DNA of 11,242 bases from Minisyncoccota bacterium (lineage in GTDB: Bacteria; Patescibacteriota; Minisyncoccia; UBA6257; 1-14-0-10-40-38). Under the pieces are notes generated by a model, which saw nothing but the letters and a program-made list of their open reading frames with translations, made no database searches and was not told the origin of the DNA. Shown here in pieces: positions 1-5,727 of this stretch. Every line of letters begins with the position of its first letter. The stretch's first letter is position 1. The position numbers and the translations under genes were made by a program. The stretch spans positions 1 through 11,242 of the forward strand of contig SIBX01000021.1 of the NCBI GenBank assembly GCA_009694925.1, written 5' to 3'.

Positions 1-33
1 AACCGCCACCAAGCTAAAAATTAGTTTTTTCAT
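1..33 (-). CDS. 5' end of an unknown, probably exported protein (partial)
   Basis: An ATG at 33 opens a frame running off the left edge. Its eleven visible codons read MKKLIFSLVAV: two lysines followed by a hydrophobic stretch, as at the start of a signal peptide or membrane anchor. The start is supported by a strong promoter just upstream (-35 TTGACA and -10 TAATAT, 17 bp apart), whose predicted transcription start falls about three bases before the ATG. The only ribosome-binding candidate is a weak GGGG. Too little is visible to name a function. It lies downstream of raiA in the same orientation but appears to have its own promoter. Confidence 0.6.
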   Translation of the reverse strand, partial: MKKLIFSLVAV

Positions 34-42
34 AATATCCCC

Positions 43-71
43 ATATTACCTTAAAAACATAAATCTGTCAA
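43..71 (-). promoter_or_regulatory. Sigma70-type promoter for the left-edge gene
   Basis: On the minus strand a perfect -35 TTGACA (66-71) and a -10 TAATAT (43-48, four of six consensus bases) are separated by exactly 17 bp. Only nine bases lie between the -10 and the ATG at 33, so the transcript would have almost no leader. Confidence 0.7.
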
Positions 72-81
72 CCGTCACGCC

Positions 82-95
82 CCCGCTTCAGCGGG
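82..95. repeat. GC-rich inverted repeat between raiA and the next gene
   Basis: CCCGCT (82-87) and AGCGGG (90-95) form a six-bp stem around TC, or five bp with a TTCA loop. It stands out in A+T-rich DNA, between the raiA end and the -35 box at 66-71. No T-run follows on either strand, so it is not a convincing intrinsic terminator. It may add to 3'-end formation of the murB-raiA transcript or be a dispersed GC hairpin. Confidence 0.5.
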
Positions 96-114
96 ATAAT
101 TTGTCGAGGACTAA

Positions 115-145
115 GGAAAGTTTTTCGCTGGAAAAAACTTTCCAG
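115..145 (-). promoter_or_regulatory. Two mutually exclusive hairpins downstream of raiA
   Basis: GGAAAGTTTTT (115-125) pairs with AAAAACTTTCC (133-143), 11 bp with a 7-nt loop. The right arm also belongs to a second perfect stem, CTGGAAA (128-134) with TTTCCAG (139-145), 7 bp with a 4-nt loop. The two cannot form together. They lie just past the raiA stop, so on the minus strand they would sit in the 3' untranslated region. No T-run follows the longer one. A role in 3'-end stability or weak termination is inference. Confidence 0.5.
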
Positions 146-159
146 GTTGAGGAAAAATC

Positions 160-480
160 TTATTTAACCGAATTAGAACCCTTATATTTATCTATTTCTC
201 TCTTTAAAATATTTTCCACCTTATCAATCGCCGTATATAAATCAGTATTTTCGTCTTCAGCTCTCAAAACTTTATTAGGCAATCTCAAATCTACTTCTGC
301 CCTAAACACATCCCCTTTATGATGATGATTTGTAGTCCTGCCAACTTCAATATAGGCCTCAACTCCTCCATCCATATCCCATTTCTGAATCAGCTTAGAA
401 ACAGTACCTATTTTTTCTTCGACATAAGTTTTTAAAGATGATGTTAGTTCCAAATTTGTAGCCTTTATATTTATTTTCAT
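160..480 (-). CDS. raiA: Ribosome hibernation-promoting factor, short HPF/RaiA type
   Basis: A 106-residue protein of the HPF/RaiA (sigma-54 modulation protein) family. These proteins bind the 30S subunit in the mRNA/tRNA channel and keep idle ribosomes inactive. Family marks are the opening beta strand and helix (MKINIKATNLELTSSLKTYV), the GDVFRAEVDL strand near residues 56-65, and the closing helix with DLYTAIDKVENILK and a basic tail (REIDKYK). It ends after this single domain, so it is the short form that lacks the C-terminal dimerisation domain of long HPF. The ATG at 480 lies 12 bp after the murB stop, so the two are probably cotranscribed; no Shine-Dalgarno sequence precedes it. HPF and YfiA subtypes cannot be separated by eye. 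Confidence 0.9.
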   Translation of the reverse strand: MKINIKATNLELTSSLKTYVEEKIGTVSKLIQKWDMDGGVEAYIEVGRTTNHHHKGDVFRAEVDLRLPNKVLRAEDENTDLYTAIDKVENILKREIDKYKGSNSVK

Positions 481-492
481 ATGATTTTATTT

Positions 493-1428
493 TTAATATA
501 CTCTAATAATTTCTTCTTCGAGCGTAACCCCGAATTTTTCCTTGACCTTATTTTTCATAATTTCTATTAAATCACTAATATTCTTTTCTGTGGCGCTTCC
601 TAAATTAATTATAAAATTCGGATGCTTTTCAGAAATTTGCGATCCTCCGGACTTCAATCCCTTAAGTCCACATTCAGAAAGTAAGATTGCAGTCGGCACC
701 ACCGGAAACGGGTCTTGCTTAACCCTCTCTTTAAATACTTTTTGAAATTCTGGGTTTAAAGACTCATAAGCCACATTCTTAAAAACGCTTCCAGCATTAG
801 GATATTCCATCGGGTGACGAGTTTTCCTGTAATTTATCTTTTCTAAGATTTTTGTTTTTATTTCTTCTTTATTTCCTCGACTTAGTTTAAATTTTGCTTC
901 TATGATTATTTCTTTAATTGCTTCATTTTTAAAAATACTGTTTCTATATCCAAATTTACACTTATCACTATCTCTTTCAATAAATTCAATTTCACCATTA
1001 TTAATTTTAATGCTGTTAACGCTGAAAATGTTATCTTTCATTTCACTTCCAAACGCCCCAGCATTCCCCCTAATTGCCCCGCCAAGAGTTCCGGGTAGTC
1101 CCCCGGCCCATTCTAAACCCGACAAACCTTCGTTCGTTAAAAAGTTTAATAAATCCGCCATCAACAATCCCGATCCAGCTGTCAAAGTGTCGCCTAAAAG
1201 TTTTAAATTAAGTATTTCAGGACGCAACACGACTCCGGAAAATCCGGAGTCTGAGAATAAAATATTTGTTCCGCCTCCTAGAATGAAGAGTGGTAGCTCT
1301 CTTGATCTGGAAAATTTAATTGCTTCCGCAATTTCCTCGTTATTTCCAGCTCGGATAATATAACGCGCCCTCCCACCCACTTTGTAACTACTAAATTGCG
1401 AAAGTGGAATATTTTCTAAAATTTCCAT
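493..1428 (-). CDS. murB: UDP-N-acetylmuramate dehydrogenase (UDP-N-acetylenolpyruvoylglucosamine reductase)
   Basis: This 311-residue flavoenzyme reduces UDP-GlcNAc-enolpyruvate with NADPH to give UDP-MurNAc, the second committed cytoplasmic step of peptidoglycan synthesis. The N-terminal FAD-binding domain shows YKVGGRA (15-21), FILGGGTNILFSD (48-60) and WAGGLPGTLGGAIRGNAGAFG (107-127, given here as landmarks). The C-terminal MurB domain has FGYRNSIF (159-166, substrate Arg162), AGSVFKN (212-218, proton-donor Ser214), GLKGLKSGGSQISEKHPNF (254-272) and LEEEI (303-307) with the conserved Glu. Length and the EYPNAGSVFKN context fit the shorter type II (Bacillus/Staphylococcus-like) enzymes. 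The ATG at 1428 has no Shine-Dalgarno sequence. I see no convincing promoter in the A+T-rich 90 bp upstream, so readthrough past the small-RNA terminator is an open possibility. raiA follows 12 bp downstream. Confidence 0.96.
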   Translation of the reverse strand: MEILENIPLSQFSSYKVGGRARYIIRAGNNEEIAEAIKFSRSRELPLFILGGGTNILFSDSGFSGVVLRPEILNLKLLGDTLTAGSGLLMADLLNFLTNEGLSGLEWAGGLPGTLGGAIRGNAGAFGSEMKDNIFSVNSIKINNGEIEFIERDSDKCKFGYRNSIFKNEAIKEIIIEAKFKLSRGNKEEIKTKILEKINYRKTRHPMEYPNAGSVFKNVAYESLNPEFQKVFKERVKQDPFPVVPTAILLSECGLKGLKSGGSQISEKHPNFIINLGSATEKNISDLIEIMKNKVKEKFGVTLEEEIIRVY

Positions 1429-1499
1429 AAATAATTACTTTAAATTTAACTTTAATTCAAAAAATAAGCAAAAACTATTTTAAATTATTGCAGAATTTG

Positions 1500-1556
1500 C
1501 TAAAATATATACAGAATATTTAAAAGGCTCTTTAAAGCTGCTAGTTGAGCACTCAT
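1500..1556 (-). CDS. Possible 18-codon leader peptide or chance ORF upstream of murB
   Basis: ATG at 1556 to TAG at 1500 on the minus strand encodes MSAQLAALKSLLNILYIF, a leucine-rich, hydrophobic to amphipathic peptide. Its first half overlaps the left arm of the long hairpin at 1522-1609. It has no Shine-Dalgarno sequence, but neither do the other genes here. It could be a leader peptide in the murB 5' region, or antisense to the plus-strand hairpin RNA. Short ORFs arise easily by chance, so this is recorded only as a possibility. Confidence 0.15.
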   Translation of the reverse strand: MSAQLAALKSLLNILYIF

Positions 1557-1609
1557 TTAACACAAATAGTTTAAGGAGGTCACCTCTAGCAGCTTTAAGG
1601 AGCTTTTTT
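1522..1609 (+). terminator. Long plus-strand hairpin with T6 tail; terminator, possibly of a small plus-strand RNA
   Basis: Positions 1527-1544 pair with 1586-1603 (18 bp), extended by 1522-1526 with 1604-1608 to 23 bp, around a 41-nt loop (1545-1585). The two imperfect positions (1531 with 1599, 1526 with 1604) are U-G pairs in plus-strand RNA but A-C mismatches in minus-strand RNA. A run of six T (1604-1609) follows on the plus strand. Both points favour a plus-strand RNA ending near 1610. The loop contains AAGGAGGT (1573-1580), a perfect anti-SD complement with no start codon after it, and CACAAATAGTT (1561-1571). A 41-nt loop is long for an intrinsic terminator. No strong plus-strand promoter was found; TAAAAT at 1501-1506 is a weak -10 candidate. 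It could instead be a transposon-like inverted repeat or a structured murB leader. Confidence 0.5.
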
Positions 1610-1661
1610 ATCTAAAAAAAACTAAAGCCCCGTTTTCACGGGGCTTTAGCCACAAATAGTT
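1561..1661. repeat. Direct repeat CACAAATAGTT, two copies 90 bp apart
   Basis: The 11-mer CACAAATAGTT occurs at 1561-1571, in the loop of the plus-strand hairpin, and at 1651-1661, in the single-stranded linker of the minus-strand small RNA. A shorter match, CACTCATT, occurs at 1550-1557 in the same loop and at 1710-1717 at the predicted 5' end of the small RNA. Because the RNAs appear to run in opposite directions, these DNA direct repeats would be complementary in the transcripts. Confidence 0.75.
1614..1649 (-). terminator. Canonical intrinsic terminator
   Basis: On the minus strand a perfect 12-bp stem, CTAAAGCCCCGT with ACGGGGCTTTAG (1622-1633 and 1638-1649), closes a GAAA tetraloop and is followed directly by eight T (1621-1614). 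It ends the small RNA and would also stop readthrough from tpiA and the SIMPL gene. It could act as an attenuator for murB if transcription continues past it. Confidence 0.95.
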
Positions 1662-1719
1662 ATTAGTATAAGCAAATTCCGGTCGATATCATCGTCGGGA
1701 TTTACTCACCACTCATTCT
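1614..1719 (-). ncRNA. Candidate small RNA of about 105 nt, family not recognised
   Basis: A consensus promoter at 1727-1755 places the transcription start near 1719-1720, and a canonical intrinsic terminator ends at 1614. In between, the RNA would have a short 5' tail (AAUGAGUG, 1717-1710), a 42-nt imperfect hairpin (1709-1668) and a single-stranded linker (1667-1650) before the terminator stem. In the hairpin GUGAGUAAAU (1709-1700) pairs with AUUUGCUUAU (1677-1668), and an inner CGAU/AUCG stem closes a GAU loop. Three pairs in the outer stem are G-U in the minus-strand RNA and would be A-C mismatches on the other strand, agreeing with promoter and terminator direction. I see no reading frame of useful length. 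Alternatively it is an attenuated leader for murB-raiA. Function unknown. Confidence 0.72.
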
Positions 1720-1726
1720 AAAACCC

Positions 1727-1755
1727 ATTATATGCGATATAATCCATATTGTCAA
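1727..1755 (-). promoter_or_regulatory. Perfect-consensus sigma70 promoter of the small RNA
   Basis: TTGACA (1750-1755) and TATAAT (1727-1732) are separated by exactly 17 bp on the minus strand, twelve of twelve consensus bases. It is the strongest promoter in the window and sits 25 bp past the SIMPL stop, with no protein start nearby. This argues for abundant constitutive transcription of the downstream RNA. Confidence 0.9.
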
Positions 1756-1779
1756 GATTAGGTGTTAAAAAGAAATATA

Positions 1780-2559
1780 TTATCTTATTTCATAAGTTAC
1801 ACTGACATACACAGAAACATTCTCCGATCCTGGTTCAATATTTGGAGCAATTGCTGCCTCCATACTATCCAACTTCATGGCGCCACCCCTTCCATAAGCA
1901 ATGGGCATGTAATTTCCAGAAGAATCAGAAAAAGTAACTACTTTCCCAAGACTCACACCTGCTTGACGAGTCATATCTAGCGCTCTTTCTTTTGCCTTTT
2001 TAAAAGCCTCTTCCCTGGCCGGCTTTAAATATGTGTCTGGATTTTCAACTTGAAAATTTACTCCGCTTATTTCATTTATTCCAAGTTTTGGAAGACCGGC
2101 TAAAACATCTGAAATTTTAGCAAAATCTCTAATTTTTATTTCAACGCTTTGAGTTAAAGTATACCCGACAATCTTATTATTATTTCCATAATAAGGATAT
2201 ATATCTGGCCTTACTGATTCATATCTTGGAGACAAATTATAATTTGAAGTTTTAATGTCCTTGGCGTCTATGGCTTTTGATTTAACAAAATCAATCACCG
2301 AATTCATCTTTTTAGAATTATCGTCTTGAATATTTTTAGGATCAGCTCCTTGAGAAATAAGAGAAAAGCTCACCAATACTAAGTCTGGCGTTAAAACGGC
2401 CTTGCCTTCACCAGAAACAGAAATCGTTTGCCTTTCCCTTAAAGGATTTCCGGAAAATACTGCCGACAATCCCAAAAGCACTCCAAAAATTAAAACTAAA
2501 TCCAAGAGAACCCAAAACACCGGCCTTGAATACTGAAAAATCTTATTTTGTGAATCCAT
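1780..2559 (-). CDS. SIMPL-domain (DUF541) envelope protein
   Basis: A 259-residue protein with one membrane segment near residues 14-36 (FWVLLDLVLIFGVLLGL) and then an extracytoplasmic SIMPL/DUF541 domain from about 45 to the end. Family marks are ISVSGEGKAVLTPDLVLVSF (46-65), the DAKDIKTSNYNLSPRYE stretch near 98-114, GYTLTQSVEIKI before the middle of the domain, and the helix AREEAFKKAKERALDMTRQAG with the following LGKVVTFSD strand. Members are known as periplasmic or surface proteins (for example E. coli YggE and Brucella BP26) of poorly defined function, linked to oxidative stress or ring-shaped assemblies. The ATG lies 12 bp after the tpiA stop, so the two are probably cotranscribed. 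The sRNA promoter follows directly downstream. Confidence 0.88.
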   Translation of the reverse strand: MDSQNKIFQYSRPVFWVLLDLVLIFGVLLGLSAVFSGNPLRERQTISVSGEGKAVLTPDLVLVSFSLISQGADPKNIQDDNSKKMNSVIDFVKSKAIDAKDIKTSNYNLSPRYESVRPDIYPYYGNNNKIVGYTLTQSVEIKIRDFAKISDVLAGLPKLGINEISGVNFQVENPDTYLKPAREEAFKKAKERALDMTRQAGVSLGKVVTFSDSSGNYMPIAYGRGGAMKLDSMEAAIAPNIEPGSENVSVYVSVTYEIR

Positions 2560-2571
2560 ATTTTTTTATTA

Positions 2572-3294
2572 TTATATTTTTAATATCCTAGTAAGTTCGT
2601 CCGGCTTCAAACTTGCTCCACCCACAAGTGCACCCTCTATTTCATCATACTTTAGAAAACCACCAGCATTCAAGCCATTAACCGAACCTCCATAAATAAA
2701 ATGAAATTCCAAACCCTTTAATCCTTCATCTAAAACTTTATTTTTTATTTTTAAAATCATATTTCTTGCATTCTCTGGATTATCTGGCTTTGCGTCTTTC
2801 TGAGTACTTATTGCCCAAACGGGCTCATAAGCAAAAATTATTTTGCCCGATTTAAAACTTTTTAAAGCCTCTATGGTAGGCATTAATTGATCCATGACTG
2901 CAACCTCAGATCTTCCTGCAATCTTATCGCTTAAACCATCACCAATACAAATAACAGGAATTAATCCCAAACTTACCACTGCTTTAACTTTTTTAACCAC
3001 CGCATCGTTAGTCTCTCCTAAAATTCTTCTTTCAGAGTGTCCTAAAACAATGTATTGCACTCCTAAAGACTTAAGTTGAGTTACAGAAACTTCTCCAGTA
3101 TATGCACCCTTAGCTTCCCAAAAAACATCTTGCGCGCCAAGCTTAGATAGTTTTTGAGATTTTCTTACCGCTCCTAAAAAAGGATATGGCGGAGCAATTA
3201 TAAGATTTTCTGAGTCAATTTTTTGAGTTAAAGAAACGGCCTCCAACTCCGTATCTGGATTCATTTTCCAGTTGGCAATTATAATCTTCTTCAT
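2572..3294 (-). CDS. tpiA: Triosephosphate isomerase
   Basis: A 240-residue TIM-barrel enzyme interconverting dihydroxyacetone phosphate and glyceraldehyde 3-phosphate in glycolysis. Catalytic residues are visible: Asn8 and Lys10 (ANWKMN), His86 (LGHSERR) and Glu157 (AYEPVW). Phosphate contacts YGGSVN (201-206) and LVGGASLK (223-230) are intact. The flexible loop 6 reads AISTQKDAK (161-169) where most enzymes have AIGTGxxA, so both loop glycines are replaced by Ser163 and Gln165. The protein is slightly shorter than the usual 250 residues. The ATG at 3294 has no Shine-Dalgarno sequence, but a TATAAT ends six bases before it, so the mRNA may begin at the ATG. The SIMPL gene follows at 12 bp. 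Confidence 0.95.
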   Translation of the reverse strand: MKKIIIANWKMNPDTELEAVSLTQKIDSENLIIAPPYPFLGAVRKSQKLSKLGAQDVFWEAKGAYTGEVSVTQLKSLGVQYIVLGHSERRILGETNDAVVKKVKAVVSLGLIPVICIGDGLSDKIAGRSEVAVMDQLMPTIEALKSFKSGKIIFAYEPVWAISTQKDAKPDNPENARNMILKIKNKVLDEGLKGLEFHFIYGGSVNGLNAGGFLKYDEIEGALVGGASLKPDELTRILKI

Positions 3295-3300
3295 AAATCA

Positions 3301-3306
3301 ATTATA
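3301..3306 (-). promoter_or_regulatory. Possible -10 box of tpiA, leaderless arrangement
   Basis: A perfect TATAAT lies on the minus strand with exactly six bases before the tpiA ATG, so the predicted +1 is the A of the start codon. No good -35 is present at 15-19 bp, which limits confidence in A+T-rich DNA. Confidence 0.45.
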
Positions 3307-3345
3307 AATCATTTTTAATAAAATATCGCAGCAAGAAAATTAAAA

Positions 3346-5220
3346 CTATTTAGAGAGTCTGTGTTCGTAGTACCATTCGAATACATCATGTGCCACCGGT
3401 AATGCGTTTAAACTTCCCTCTCGGGCATTCTCAATAAAAACCAAAACAACTATTTCTGGATCGTTAAATGGACCAAATCCAGTGAAAAAAGCGTTTATTT
3501 TTTTCTTATTATTCGTCTGTGGAGTTCCAGTCTTTCCAGCAACTTCCATTGGAAGATCATTCAAAATATAGGAAGATCCATAGCTTTCAGTTACACCACG
3601 CCTCATACCCTCTCTCACAATATCAAGTTCTTTGGAAAAATAACCCAAATCATTAATAACCTTAGCTGGTTTAGATTTTAGAAAATGCGGCTCATACAAT
3701 ACTCCTCCATTAGCTATAGAGGAAAAAAATGTCGCAAGCTGTATTGGGGTTACTAAAAAATCTCCCTGCCCTATCGCAACGTTATAAGAATCTCCTAGTA
3801 ACCAATTCGTCCCATTACTTTTTAATTTAGTATCTGGATTTGGCAAAAATCCCGCAGCCTCTCCGGGAATATCGATTCCAGTTTTTGAACCAAAGCCAAA
3901 ATCCTTCCAATAATTAAATAATCTTCCTATTCCAAGTCCAGAAGTATTATAATTTCCAGAAATATAATCTGATTTAATAACAGACTTAGGAAGACCACCC
4001 ACAACAAGATAAAAAAATATATTTGAAGATTTTGCGATCGCATCTCTTATATCAACCCAACCGTTTGCTCTCCAATCTAAAAAAATACTAGGGATTTCCG
4101 GGTTATATTGATTTGGGATAATTAACTTCCCATTAGAGAATACTTGAGTTTCAGTATCTACCACTCCCTCGTGTAGAGAAGCTAATGCAACTAATGGTTT
4201 TATGACCGAACCAGGACTATAAAATCCAGAAATGGCACGATTTAATAGTGGCTTTAATGGACTATTTATATAATTAATTCTTTCTGCGCTCTTTCTCCTT
4301 TCAATAAATACATTATTGTCGAACGAAGGCTCATTGACCATCGCAAGAATTTCTCCATTTTTAGGATTAATTGCAATTCCTAAACCAGACTCAAGGTTTA
4401 ATCTTGAAAGTGTGGAATTTAAACTTTTATGAAAAACTTCCTGCAATTCAGAATCTATTGTGGTCTCAAGAGGAGGCGCAGGAATTGGTAAGCTTAAAAT
4501 TTTATCTTCAATTATATTTCCCTTAGAGTCTCTAAAGAAAACTCTCCTGCCACCAGATCCTTTTAAGAGTAAATCATATTGCGCCTCTATTCCTGTTTTA
4601 CCTTGGACATCATTTTCGGCAGACAATCCTGTATAGCCTATTATATGAGAAAAAGCATCTCCGTTTGGATATTCTCTTCTATAATCAGTTTGAATTTCTA
4701 AAATTGGACTATTAAGATCTTTAATTTTAATGGCTTCATCTGGCAAGATATCTCTGAATAAAGAAATCCATCCTCCAGTTTTTAAATCAGCCTTAGCAAC
4801 AATTCCTAAAATCTCATCCTTAGGAGTCTTTAATATTTCGGATAAATTCTCAACCACATAATTAAACTGCGATTCGTCACGAGCCGAATCTTTTATATTG
4901 AGATAAACCCCAAAAGAATTGGAATTTCCAGCAATTACTTTACCAAACCTATCTAAGATTGATGCTCTGTAAACAGGGATATTAATTTCTTTAGTAGAAT
5001 TCATTACGGCCTTATCTCTAAATTCCTGACCATTTAATAAATTCATCTTAACAAGAACAAATGCGCTCAAGAAGATTATTAAAAATCCTAAAATACCCAC
5101 AAGATAGATTCCTCTCTTAAAAGAATCTGTTTCCATATAACTATCTAAATTACTGTCAAAATCCTCCAGGATTCCCTCATGAAAATCAAAAAAGTCTCCG
5201 TCGCTTTTATTTTTTTTCAT
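3346..5220 (-). CDS. mrdA: Penicillin-binding protein 2, elongasome D,D-transpeptidase
   Basis: A class B penicillin-binding protein that cross-links peptidoglycan during side-wall growth, normally working with MreBCD and RodA. Positions below are counted from the ATG at 5220 (624 residues). An acidic cytoplasmic tail of about 35 residues precedes a membrane segment (roughly 38-58). The dimerisation region includes YRASILDRFG (84-93). The transpeptidase domain has SxxK as SVIK (Ser338-Lys341), SxN as SSN (398-400) and KTGT (563-566). I chose ATG 5220; an in-frame TTG at 5241 overlapping the mreD TGA as TTGA would add seven residues and cannot be excluded. mreD ends 17 bp upstream of the chosen start. 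No rodA follows; tpiA comes next after 51 bp. FtsI is a less likely reading given the mreBCD context. Confidence 0.93.
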   Translation of the reverse strand: MKKNKSDGDFFDFHEGILEDFDSNLDSYMETDSFKRGIYLVGILGFLIIFLSAFVLVKMNLLNGQEFRDKAVMNSTKEINIPVYRASILDRFGKVIAGNSNSFGVYLNIKDSARDESQFNYVVENLSEILKTPKDEILGIVAKADLKTGGWISLFRDILPDEAIKIKDLNSPILEIQTDYRREYPNGDAFSHIIGYTGLSAENDVQGKTGIEAQYDLLLKGSGGRRVFFRDSKGNIIEDKILSLPIPAPPLETTIDSELQEVFHKSLNSTLSRLNLESGLGIAINPKNGEILAMVNEPSFDNNVFIERRKSAERINYINSPLKPLLNRAISGFYSPGSVIKPLVALASLHEGVVDTETQVFSNGKLIIPNQYNPEIPSIFLDWRANGWVDIRDAIAKSSNIFFYLVVGGLPKSVIKSDYISGNYNTSGLGIGRLFNYWKDFGFGSKTGIDIPGEAAGFLPNPDTKLKSNGTNWLLGDSYNVAIGQGDFLVTPIQLATFFSSIANGGVLYEPHFLKSKPAKVINDLGYFSKELDIVREGMRRGVTESYGSSYILNDLPMEVAGKTGTPQTNNKKKINAFFTGFGPFNDPEIVVLVFIENAREGSLNALPVAHDVFEWYYEHRLSK

Positions 5221-5237
5221 TTTACATGAATTAGGCC

Positions 5238-5726
5238 TCAAAAAGATTTAATTCTATTAATTAAACTATACATTAATATTGCCGAAAAAGAATTAAGAAA
5301 AGCCTCTATGCTCACAATAAAAAGGTTATTGATAATAAATTGATAATCTAAAATAATATAGAAAATGAAGCTTGATATAAAGGTCAATAAATAAATCGTT
5401 ATTGCATTTATTGAAAATGATTTTGAGGTTAGAAAAAATAAAAATATCATAACTAGAACAGAAATAGATTCCCTGTCCATTCCTGGGGTGAATTTAGAAA
5501 AAATAACAATTGAAATAGATATTAATAAATAATCCTTATTAAATATCTCAGAAAATGCCAAGGCTACTATAAAGGATAAGATTAAGTTTATTTTAATACC
5601 AAACAATGAAAATATTTCAGAATTTTGAATAATTGATAAAAAAAATGCTGAAGAAAATAAAAGCCAAAAACTACTAGAACTCAAAGAAATTCTTTCCCTA
5701 TTTAATTGTCTAAGAAAACTAAGCAT
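5238..5726 (-). CDS. mreD: MreD-like integral membrane protein
   Basis: A very hydrophobic protein with about five predicted membrane segments, 162 residues from the ATG at 5726. That ATG lies one base after the mreC TAA (TAATATG), which suggests translational coupling; a TTG at 5747 inside mreC would add seven residues but seems less likely. Size, hydrophobicity and position between mreC and the PBP2 gene match MreD, the membrane partner that tunes MreC action on the Rod complex. No MreD motif is decisive by eye: the polar features are few (KDYLL, TPGMDRES in a loop, and INRIKSF at the end). The assignment therefore rests mainly on gene order. It uses TGA as its stop codon. Confidence 0.75.
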   Translation of the reverse strand: MLSFLRQLNRERISLSSSSFWLLFSSAFFLSIIQNSEIFSLFGIKINLILSFIVALAFSEIFNKDYLLISISIVIFSKFTPGMDRESISVLVMIFLFFLTSKSFSINAITIYLLTFISSFIFYIILDYQFIINNLFIVSIEAFLNSFSAILMYSLINRIKSF

Positions 5727-5727
5727 A

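Larger units (their letters stand above)
1429..1779. other. 351-bp gap without a conventional gene: RNA-rich regulatory region
   Basis: Between murB and the SIMPL gene lie, from right to left: a perfect minus-strand promoter (1727-1755), a candidate small RNA ending in a terminator (about 1719-1614), a long plus-strand hairpin with a T-run (1522-1609), and about 90 bp of A+T-rich DNA before the murB start (1429-1521) in which I see no confident element. No tRNA, SRP RNA core or tmRNA motif was recognised. Confidence 0.8.

Noticed and set aside
101..322. A 73-codon plus-strand frame overlapping raiA
   Set aside because: It overlaps the well-supported raiA on the other strand and the hairpin region, with no recognisable product.
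902..1363. A 153-codon plus-strand open frame opposite murB
   Set aside because: It is antisense to a clear murB with intact motifs, its translation has no recognisable domain, and low-complexity composition mirrors the codons of the real gene.
1522..1609. Long inverted repeat as a mobile-element remnant (MITE)
   Set aside because: There is no flanking target-site duplication that I can see and no transposase fragment; T-run and strand-specific wobble pairs fit an RNA hairpin better.
1614..1720. Small RNA as tRNA, SRP RNA, 6S or tmRNA
   Set aside because: No T-loop GTTCRAATC, no SRP GGAAGCAG-type core, no large 6S-like bubble, and far too short for tmRNA.
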